The notes beneath the pieces are model-generated. The model made no database searches and was not told the origin of the DNA. It saw nothing but the letters and a program-made list of their open reading frames with translations. This document shows positions 1-5,018 of a stretch of DNA of 5,938 nucleotides, one piece after another. The number at the start of each line of letters is the position of its first letter. Within the stretch, counting starts at the first letter, position 1. A program made the position numbers and the translations under genes. This DNA is from an uncultured Solirubrobacter sp. (GTDB taxonomy: Bacteria > Actinomycetota > Thermoleophilia > Solirubrobacterales > Solirubrobacteraceae), in NCBI GenBank assembly GCA_937871635.1, contig CALMNS010000526.1, positions 1-5,938 on the forward strand, given 5' to 3'.

Positions 1-428
1 GCGACGAGCAGGGGCGCGTGCAGGCGCCGGCGGGCGAGCTCGGCCTCCAGGCCCGCGTACGGCGCGGCGGCGCCGTCGCGTTGTTCGACGACGCGTTCGA
101 CGCTGGATCGCGCTGGCAGGTCATCAGCGTCGCCGGCGATCCGCGCGCCGCGCTGGGCACCGCGGAGCGCACCTTCATGGACGAGCTGGGGACGGTGTTC
201 GCGCAGCTCGGGCCGGCCGGCGACGCCGAGGACGAGGACGGCCGCTACGCGGCGTGGCTGTCGGAGCGCGATGCCGTGGTCGTCATCACCCGCCCGGACT
301 TCTACGTCTACGGCGTCGCGGCGTCCCTCGACGCGTGCAACGAGCTGGTCGCGCAGCTTCGCCGGCAGCTCGAAGCCGGACGCCCCGAGCCGCGACCGGC
401 CGTCGCCCAGGCCGCGGGGAGGCCCTGA
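1..428 (+). CDS. C-terminal part of an MhpA-like FAD-dependent aromatic hydroxylase (5' end outside window)
   Basis: The reading frame is open from the left edge (first full codon at base 3) to the TGA at 426-428, giving about 141 residues. An in-frame GTG at 18 is unlikely to be the true start, because coding-like sequence continues upstream of it. The pattern matches the C-terminal, thioredoxin-like domain of class A flavoprotein monooxygenases of the 3-(3-hydroxyphenyl)propionate hydroxylase type. It has a G-G-x-V-x-L-F-D-D-x-F segment near the start, a W-L-S-E-R-D stretch, then VVVITRPDFYVYGVA followed by an amphipathic helix. The R-P-D-x-Y-V-x-G motif is the strongest cue. Family members use FAD and NAD(P)H to hydroxylate phenolic rings in the cytoplasm. 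The FAD-binding GxGxxG and DG motifs would lie upstream, so flavin binding cannot be confirmed here. The tail after about residue 120 is Ala/Pro/Arg-rich and probably disordered. The stop overlaps the next start by one base. The family call is fairly sure; the ring substrate is unknown. Confidence 0.72.
   Translation, partial: DEQGRVQAPAGELGLQARVRRGGAVALFDDAFDAGSRWQVISVAGDPRAALGTAERTFMDELGTVFAQLGPAGDAEDEDGRYAAWLSERDAVVVITRPDFYVYGVAASLDACNELVAQLRRQLEAGRPEPRPAVAQAAGRP
416..422 (+). promoter_or_regulatory. Ribosome-binding site for the SDR gene
   Basis: The purine run GGGGAGG ends 5 nt before the ATG at 428. It supports that ATG as the start, rather than in-frame codons further upstream that would run inside the preceding gene. 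Confidence 0.7.
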
Positions 429-1333
429 TGCCGCGCACGATCCTCGTCACCGGCGCCTCGAGCGGGATCGGCGCCCTCACGGCGCGCGAGCTCGCCCGCG
501 CTGGGCACGTCGTGTGGGCCGGCATGCGCGCGACGGGCGGACGCAACGCGGCCGCCGTCGTCGAGCTCGAGGCCTTCGCCGTCGAGCACGCCGTCTCGCT
601 CCGCGCGGTCGAGCTCGACGTCGTCGACGACGCCTCGGTCCGGGCGGCGGTCGCCACGGTCGGCGAGGACAGCGGCGACATCGACGTCGTCGTCCACAAC
701 GCCGGGCACCTCGTCACGGGACCGACCGAGGCGTTCACCCCCGAGCAGATCGCGCAGCTCTACGACGTCAACGTGCTCGGCACGCAGCGCGTGAACCGCG
801 CCGTGCTGCCGAGCATGCGCCGCCGGGGCGAAGGTCTGCTGGTCTGGATCTCGAGCACCAGCGTGCGGGGCGGCACCCCGCCGTACCTGACCCCGTACTT
901 CGCCGCGAAGGCCGCGATGGACACGTTCGCCGTCCAGTACGCCGCGGAGCTGGCCCGCTTCGGGATCGACACCGCGATCGTCGTCCCGGGCGCCTTCACC
1001 TCGGGGACGAACCACTTCGCCAACGCCGGCCATCCCGAGGACCAGCAGGTCGCCGACGCCTACGAGCAGCACTACGCCGGCCTGACGCACGAGGTCGGCG
1101 CGCGGCTGGCGGCCGAGACGCCCGAGGACGCCGACGTCGGAGAGGTCGCCCGCGTGGTCGCGCGGATCGTCGACCTGCCCAAGGGCGAGCGTCCCCTGCG
1201 GACGCACGTCGACCCGCTCGGCGACGGCAGCCAGGAGGTCAGCGACGTCTACGACGCCGTCCGCGCCGCCTTCCTCGAGCGCATCGGCCTCCGCGACCTG
1301 CTGACACCGAGGACCGCGGAGGCGTCGAGGTGA
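428..1333 (+). CDS. Short-chain dehydrogenase/reductase (classical SDR fold)
   Basis: This is a 301-residue NAD(P)-dependent oxidoreductase, probably cytoplasmic. Visible SDR landmarks are the nucleotide-binding TGASSGIG at residues 8-15, an LDV segment at 63-65, the NAG motif at 91-93, the structural Asn at N115 within V-N-V-L-G, a serine cluster at 142-145 (ISSTS), and the catalytic Y157-x-x-x-K161 (YFAAK). A P-G pair follows at 187-188. The Ser-Tyr spacing is 14 if S143 is the catalytic serine, about one residue more than the common 13. Arg34 (A-G-M-R) sits at the end of beta-2 and no Asp is seen there, which suggests NADP(H) preference (inference). The protein is some 50 residues longer than a minimal SDR; the extra length is in the C-terminal substrate-loop region (after about 190). 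The ATG at 428 is chosen because of its SD and the TGATG overlap with the hydroxylase stop. The neighbours suggest it acts on an alcohol or ketone from the same catabolic route. The exact substrate is not recognisable. Confidence 0.9.
   Translation: MPRTILVTGASSGIGALTARELARAGHVVWAGMRATGGRNAAAVVELEAFAVEHAVSLRAVELDVVDDASVRAAVATVGEDSGDIDVVVHNAGHLVTGPTEAFTPEQIAQLYDVNVLGTQRVNRAVLPSMRRRGEGLLVWISSTSVRGGTPPYLTPYFAAKAAMDTFAVQYAAELARFGIDTAIVVPGAFTSGTNHFANAGHPEDQQVADAYEQHYAGLTHEVGARLAAETPEDADVGEVARVVARIVDLPKGERPLRTHVDPLGDGSQEVSDVYDAVRAAFLERIGLRDLLTPRTAEASR
1318..1322 (+). promoter_or_regulatory. Ribosome-binding site deciding the GTG start at 1330
   Basis: GGAGG lies 7 nt upstream of GTG 1330, and that GTG overlaps the SDR stop in a GTGA (4-nt) junction. 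In-frame GTGs at 1351 and 1393 are alternatives. I see no comparable purine run at good spacing for them, so 1330 is preferred. Confidence 0.65.
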
Positions 1334-2916
1334 GCCTCAGCGGCCATCCGGTGCCCCTGACCCCCTCGGCGTCCGCGGGCAGCGGCGCGATCGTGTCCCT
1401 GCAGGGCGTCACGAAGCGCTTCAGCGGCGTCGTGGCGCTCGACGGCGTCGATCTCGCGGTCGCCGCCGGCGAGTCCGTCGGCGTCATCGGGCCCAACGGC
1501 GCCGGGAAGAGCACCCTGCTCAAGGTGCTCGCCGGCGAGCACCGCGTCGACGCGGGCGTCGTGTCGATCGGGGACCGCGAGACGACGGGCATGGCGCGCC
1601 ACCGCATCGCCGCGCTCGGGGTCGGCTTCGCGCACCAGATCCCCCAGCCGTTCCGGGGCCTCAGCGTGCGCGAGAACGTGCGGGTCGGCGCGCTGCACCG
1701 CCGGGGCCCGATGTCGTCCCGCGAGCGCGTCGAGCAGGTCATCGAGATCTGCGGCCTGGCCGCCAAGGCCGATCGGGCCGCGGGCACGCTCCCGCTCCTC
1801 GACCTCAAGCGCCTGGAGCTCGCCCGGGCCCTGAGCCTCGAGCCGCAGCTGCTGCTCCTCGACGAGATCGCCGCCGGCCTCGTCGGCGAGGAGCTCGACC
1901 AGGTCATCGAGCTGCTGCTCATGATCCGCGAGGACCGGACGCTGATCGTCGTCGAGCACGTCGAGCGGGTGGTGGCCGACATCGTCGAGCGCGTCGTCGT
2001 CCTCGACTGGGGCAAGCTCGTGGCCGAGGGGACCCCGGCCCAGATCGCCGCCGACCCGCACGTCCACGAGATCTACCTCGGGACGAAGGACCAGGCCGCC
2101 GGGGACGCTCAGACGCAGGGCCCCCGCCGCCGAGGCGCGCGCCAGGGACTGCTCCGCGTCGAGCACGCCAGCGCGGCCTACGGCGCCGCGACGGTCCTGC
2201 GGGAGGTCGACCTGGAGGTCGGCGCCGGCGAGGTCGTCGCCGTGCTGGGGGCCAACGGCGCCGGCAAGACGACGATGACGCGGCTGATCAGCGGCCTCAC
2301 GCGCTCGAGCGGCGGCCGGGTCTCGTTCGACGGCCAGGACGTCACCGGGCTCAGCGCCCACGCGCGGGCACGCCTCGGCATCGCCCACTGCCAGGAGGGT
2401 CGGCGCCTGTTCGGCGGCCTCACCGTCGCCGAGAACCTCATGCTCGGGGCACAGACGCGGCCGGCCCGCGAGGCGGCCCCCGAGACGCTCGCCGAAGTCC
2501 ACGAGCTCTTCCCGATCCTCGCCGAGCGCCACGACCAGCTCGCGGAGACGCTGTCGGGCGGCCAGCAGCAGATGGTGGCGGTCGGCCGTGCGCTCATGGC
2601 GCAGCCCCGGCTGCTGCTCTGCGACGAGGTCTCGCTCGGGCTCTCCCCCGTCGCGACGGACGCGCTCTACGAGGCGCTCGCGAAGATCCGCGACTCCGGC
2701 CTGTCGATCCTGCTCGTCGAGCAGAACGTCCATCGCTGCCTGCGGCTCGCGGATCGCGCCTACGTGCTCGACCGCGGACGCGTCTCCTTCGAGGGCGACC
2801 CCGAGGAGCTCTCGGGCGAGGAGCGTCTGCGCGAGGCCTACTTCGGGCGGCGAGAGGGCGACGGGGCGACGCCCGCCGCCCACCCACAGTCAGAGCTGTC
2901 CCAACCAGGAGGATGA
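1330..2916 (+). CDS. Fused LivG-LivF-type ABC transporter ATPase (two nucleotide-binding domains in one chain)
   Basis: This 528-residue cytoplasmic protein should power the Liv/HAAT-type importer encoded downstream. Residues 1-20 are a low-complexity leader. The first domain (about 21-254) is LivG-like: Walker A GPNGAGKST at 54-62, Q-loop Q103 in a Q-I-P-Q-P-F context, Walker B LLLLDE at 174-179 and switch H210 (VVEH). Its signature is degenerate: LPLLD at 154-158 sits where LSGGQ is expected, followed by KRLELARAL. A polar, basic linker (about 255-273) joins it to a LivF-like domain: Walker A GANGAGKTT at 307-315, Q355 in C-Q-E-G-R-R-L-F, canonical LSGGQQQ at 408-414, Walker B LLLCDE at 428-433, and Q465 (VEQN) in place of the switch His, as is usual in LivF. 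No stop, and no ATG, GTG or TTG in frame, occurs around the linker, so the fusion is real in this sequence. LivG and LivF are normally separate proteins of about 235-260 residues. The gene overlaps the SDR by 4 nt and ends 1 nt before livK. Confidence 0.93.
   Translation: MSLSGHPVPLTPSASAGSGAIVSLQGVTKRFSGVVALDGVDLAVAAGESVGVIGPNGAGKSTLLKVLAGEHRVDAGVVSIGDRETTGMARHRIAALGVGFAHQIPQPFRGLSVRENVRVGALHRRGPMSSRERVEQVIEICGLAAKADRAAGTLPLLDLKRLELARALSLEPQLLLLDEIAAGLVGEELDQVIELLLMIREDRTLIVVEHVERVVADIVERVVVLDWGKLVAEGTPAQIAADPHVHEIYLGTKDQAAGDAQTQGPRRRGARQGLLRVEHASAAYGAATVLREVDLEVGAGEVVAVLGANGAGKTTMTRLISGLTRSSGGRVSFDGQDVTGLSAHARARLGIAHCQEGRRLFGGLTVAENLMLGAQTRPAREAAPETLAEVHELFPILAERHDQLAETLSGGQQQMVAVGRALMAQPRLLLCDEVSLGLSPVATDALYEALAKIRDSGLSILLVEQNVHRCLRLADRAYVLDRGRVSFEGDPEELSGEERLREAYFGRREGDGATPAAHPQSELSQPGG
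2907..2912 (+). promoter_or_regulatory. Strong ribosome-binding site for the binding-protein gene
   Basis: AGGAGG lies 5 nt upstream of ATG 2918 and inside the last codons of the ATPase fusion gene. It matches the anti-SD core perfectly. That fits the high expression usually needed for a substrate-binding protein relative to its permeases. Confidence 0.75.
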
Positions 2917-2917
2917 G

Positions 2918-4120
2918 ATGAAGCGCGTGGCGATGGTCATGGTGGCGCTGGTCGCTGGAGGACTGAGCGCCTGCGGTTCGAGCGAGGGCGGGAGCGGAGG
3001 GGGGAAGGGACCCGTCGTGGTCGGGGCCAGCGGGTCGCTGACCGGCCCCCTGTCGCCGATCGGAGCGCTGCTCCAGAAGGGCTACGCCCAGCGGGTCAAG
3101 GAGGTCAACGACGCCGGAGGTCTCGACGTCGGCGGCACGAAGCGCAAGATCGAGCTCAAGCAGCTCGACAACAAGTCCGAGCCGAACCTCGCCGCCCAGC
3201 AGGCCAGGACGCTGGTCACGCGAGAGGAGGCCGTGGCGCTGCTCGGGTCGAACACGCCGCCGATCAACAACGCGATCGGCGCGATGGCCGAGACGCTGCG
3301 CGTCCCGCTCGTGATGGGCCTCAACCCGATCCGGGCGTTCCTCTCGGGCTCGAAGTCCGGCTGGAACTACGCGTGGGACCAGTTCTTCGACGAGCGGCAG
3401 GCGACGACGGTCCAGTACGAGACCGCGAACCTGACCCAGACGAACAAGAAGGTCGCGCTCTTCACCGACAACGAGCAGGACGGCATCGCCCAGGGCAGGC
3501 TCTGGACGGAGAACGCCAAGAAGTACGGCTACACGATCGCCTACCACGCGAAGTTCCCGGTCGGCACCACGGACTTCTCGTCGTTCATCCGCCGGACGAA
3601 GGCGTCCGGCGCCGACATCGTCATCGCGCAGATGATCCCGCCGGACGGCGTGGCGCTGTGGAAGCAGTTCAAGGCGCTGAGCTACAGCCCGAAGCTCGCC
3701 TTCTGCGAGAAGTGCGGGACGAACAGCGGGTGGGGCGCGGCGCTGAAGTCGTCGGCGGAGGGCACGAGCGGCCTGGGGAACTGGCTGCCGCAACCCGACC
3801 GCCCGGAGACGAAGCAGGTCATGGAGACGCTGGGCAAGCAGATCCCCAACGCCCACGACCTCGGCCTGGCCGTGTCGGGCTACACCGCGGCGTCGATCCT
3901 GTTCGACGCGATCCAGGCAGCCGGCTCGACCGAGCCCGAGGCCATCAACGAGGCGATCGGCAAGACGGACAAGATGTACCCCGTCGGCCGCGTGAAGTTC
4001 ACGGACAACGCCTACGGCGTCGAGGTGCCGATGCTGCAGTGGCAGAACGGCAACGGCGTCCAGGTCTATCCCGCGGGCGGCGACGCGAAGCTGCAGACGC
4101 CGGTCGCCGGGCTCAAGTGA
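2918..4120 (+). CDS. LivK-like substrate-binding lipoprotein of a branched-chain amino acid type ABC importer
   Basis: This 400-residue secreted lipoprotein should capture the substrate outside the membrane and deliver it to the LivH/LivM pair. The N-terminus is a lipoprotein signal peptide: M-K-R, a hydrophobic stretch, then lipobox LSAC at 16-19, so Cys19 would be lipidated. A Gly/Ser tether (about 20-31) follows. The mature part reads as a type 1 periplasmic-binding fold (Peripla_BP_6 group). It begins VVVGASGSLTGPLSPIG (33-49), with KEVNDAGGLDVGG at 61-73, LLGSNTPP at 108-115, and the inter-lobe stretch VGTTDFSSFI (215-224) followed by GADIVI (231-236). Length is normal for the family. 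The only mature cysteines apart from Cys19 are C263 and C266, a CxxC pair. The start is set by lipobox position and by AGGAGG 5 nt upstream. The gene begins 1 nt after the ATPase fusion stop. Leucine specificity should not be assumed: relatives bind amino acids, amides, urea or aromatic acids, and the neighbouring hydroxylase favours a non-amino-acid ligand (inference). Confidence 0.93.
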   Translation: MKRVAMVMVALVAGGLSACGSSEGGSGGGKGPVVVGASGSLTGPLSPIGALLQKGYAQRVKEVNDAGGLDVGGTKRKIELKQLDNKSEPNLAAQQARTLVTREEAVALLGSNTPPINNAIGAMAETLRVPLVMGLNPIRAFLSGSKSGWNYAWDQFFDERQATTVQYETANLTQTNKKVALFTDNEQDGIAQGRLWTENAKKYGYTIAYHAKFPVGTTDFSSFIRRTKASGADIVIAQMIPPDGVALWKQFKALSYSPKLAFCEKCGTNSGWGAALKSSAEGTSGLGNWLPQPDRPETKQVMETLGKQIPNAHDLGLAVSGYTAASILFDAIQAAGSTEPEAINEAIGKTDKMYPVGRVKFTDNAYGVEVPMLQWQNGNGVQVYPAGGDAKLQTPVAGLK

Positions 4121-4151
4121 TCCCGATGATCCGTCGGCGACGAGACCGGGA
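4121..4151 (+). promoter_or_regulatory. Possible intergenic stem-loop between livK-like and livH-like genes
   Basis: TCCCG at 4121-4125 can pair with CGGGA at 4147-4151. Inside it CGTC (4132-4135) can pair with GACG (4139-4142) around a GGC loop. The two stems are separated by an asymmetric internal loop (6 nt left, 4 nt right). The right arm covers part of the livH SD. There is no U-run after it, so it is not a classical intrinsic terminator. Such short stems arise often by chance in GC-rich DNA; the functional reading is speculative. Confidence 0.3.
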
Positions 4152-4152
4152 G
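4148..4152 (+). promoter_or_regulatory. Ribosome-binding site for the livH-like gene
   Basis: GGGAG lies 8 nt upstream of the GTG at 4161. It is weaker than the AGGAGG sites before the livK-like and livM-like genes, and it lies partly in the 3' arm of the possible stem-loop. Confidence 0.5.
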
Positions 4153-4160
4153 TCGAAGCA

Positions 4161-5018
4161 GTGACCAACGCCATCGTCAACGGGATCCTCCTCGGAGGCC
4201 TGTACGCGACCATCGCCCTGGGGCTGTCGCTGGCCTTCGGCGTCCTGGGCCTGGTCAACCTGGCCCACGGGGAGCTGCTCGTCGGCGGCGCCTTCGTCTC
4301 CTACCTCGTCGTCGACCGCCTGGGGCTCGACCCGCTGCTGTCCTTGGTGGTCGTGATCCCGGTGGTCTTCGCGATCGCCTACCCCATGCAGGCGTGGGTG
4401 CTGACGCCGCTGCTACGGCGCAACGAGGACGCCCCGCTCGTGGCCACGTTCGGGTTCTCGCTGCTGATCATCGCGCTCCTGCAGCAGGGCTACTCGTCCG
4501 ATCCGAAGTCGCTGCCGGCGTCCTACGCGGACGCCGGGGTCAGCGTGCTGGGCATCGACATCCGCGTGGCGTACCTGATCGCCTTCGCGGTCGGCGTGGT
4601 GCTCATCGGGGTGACGCACCGCGTCCTGCTCAAGACGCGGCTCGGCGCGATGGTCCGAGCCGCCGCGGCCGACCCCGACACGGCATCGGCGGTCGGGATC
4701 GACGTCCGGCGGCTGTACGCCGCGACGTTCGGGGTCGCCGCGGCGATGGCGGCCGTCGGCGGCGTGCTGATCGGCATCACGTTCAGCTTCACGCCGACCT
4801 CCGGGCTGGCGTGGGTCCTGACGGCGTTCGCCGTCGTCGTCCTCGGCGGCATCGGCAGCATCCTGGGGACGCTGATCGGCGGCATCCTCCTCGGCGTCGT
4901 CGAGGGGGTCGGTGTCCACCTCCTCGGCGGCGAGTGGCGCAGCCTCATCATCTACGGACTGTTCTTCCTCGCGCTGACGGTCCGTCCGAACGGCATCCTC
5001 GGCAGGAGGCTGGCATGA
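4161..5018 (+). CDS. livH: LivH-like permease subunit of a branched-chain amino acid type ABC importer
   Basis: This 285-residue integral membrane protein forms half of the translocation channel, with the LivM-like protein as partner. Almost the whole chain is hydrophobic, with roughly eight membrane segments (about 7-30, 37-52, 58-80, 93-110, 135-153, 186-208, 217-251 probably as a re-entrant or split segment, and 260-274). Family signatures are clear. The N-terminal block N-G-I-L-L-G-G-L-Y-A-T-I-A-L-G-L (7-22) is followed by GLVNLAHGELLVGGAF (30-45). The cytoplasmic ATPase-coupling loop is TRLGAMVRAAAADPDTA (159-175) with VGID (178-181). The C-terminal block is VVVLGGIGSILGTLIGG (225-241). 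Length matches the usual 285-310. The GTG at 4161 is chosen because of the SD-like GGGAG and because the first helix starts at once after it. Its stop overlaps the livM start (ATGA), which suggests translational coupling and equal stoichiometry. The symbol denotes the family; the transported compound is unknown. Confidence 0.93.
   Translation: MTNAIVNGILLGGLYATIALGLSLAFGVLGLVNLAHGELLVGGAFVSYLVVDRLGLDPLLSLVVVIPVVFAIAYPMQAWVLTPLLRRNEDAPLVATFGFSLLIIALLQQGYSSDPKSLPASYADAGVSVLGIDIRVAYLIAFAVGVVLIGVTHRVLLKTRLGAMVRAAAADPDTASAVGIDVRRLYAATFGVAAAMAAVGGVLIGITFSFTPTSGLAWVLTAFAVVVLGGIGSILGTLIGGILLGVVEGVGVHLLGGEWRSLIIYGLFFLALTVRPNGILGRRLA
5004..5009 (+). promoter_or_regulatory. Ribosome-binding site for the livM-like gene
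   Basis: AGGAGG lies 5 nt upstream of ATG 5015, within the end of the livH-like gene. It supports the ATGA overlapping start. Confidence 0.7.

Noticed and set aside
254..427. Upstream in-frame extension of the SDR gene to a start at 254
   Set aside because: The extension is Arg/Pro-rich and overlaps the hydroxylase coding end. The Rossmann motif begins naturally a few residues after ATG 428, which has its own SD.
619..632. 14-bp perfect palindrome CGTCGTCGACGACG
   Set aside because: It lies inside the SDR coding sequence and encodes Val/Asp-rich residues with favoured GTC/GAC codons. Such palindromes arise easily from this codon usage, and nothing suggests an operator.
308..1207. - strand open frame (about 299 residues) opposite the SDR gene
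   Set aside because: No domain signature, and the + strand SDR motifs are complete and in order.
2101..2160. Separate livF gene starting in the linker region
   Set aside because: There is no stop between the domains, no ATG, GTG or TTG in frame, and no SD-like run at suitable spacing. A CTG start inside Q-G-L-L would be needed.
1249..2883. Long open frame on the - strand (about 544 residues) opposite the ATPase fusion gene
   Set aside because: Its translation is an Arg/Asp/Leu/Ala-rich string without recognisable domains. It mirrors the GC-rich third positions of a well-supported + strand ABC ATPase gene.
2913..2921. Minimal ORF ATG-AGA-TGA overlapping the livK start
   Set aside because: It has zero spacing from the AGGAGG and would not be initiated well. 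It is a by-product of the TGAGATG junction.
4121..4151. Intrinsic terminator between livK-like and livH-like genes
   Set aside because: The stem is short and interrupted, no U-tract follows, and the permease genes downstream belong to the same transporter.
3373..4164. Alternative + strand frame inside the livK-like gene
   Set aside because: Its Arg/Gly/Asp-rich composition is typical of an out-of-frame translation; the livK frame has a lipobox and family motifs.
2594..4258. Long - strand open frame (about 554 residues) opposite the binding-protein gene
   Set aside because: Low-complexity, Arg/Leu/Val/Asp-rich translation with no family motif. It spans the junctions of several real + strand genes, as expected for an antisense shadow in GC-rich DNA.
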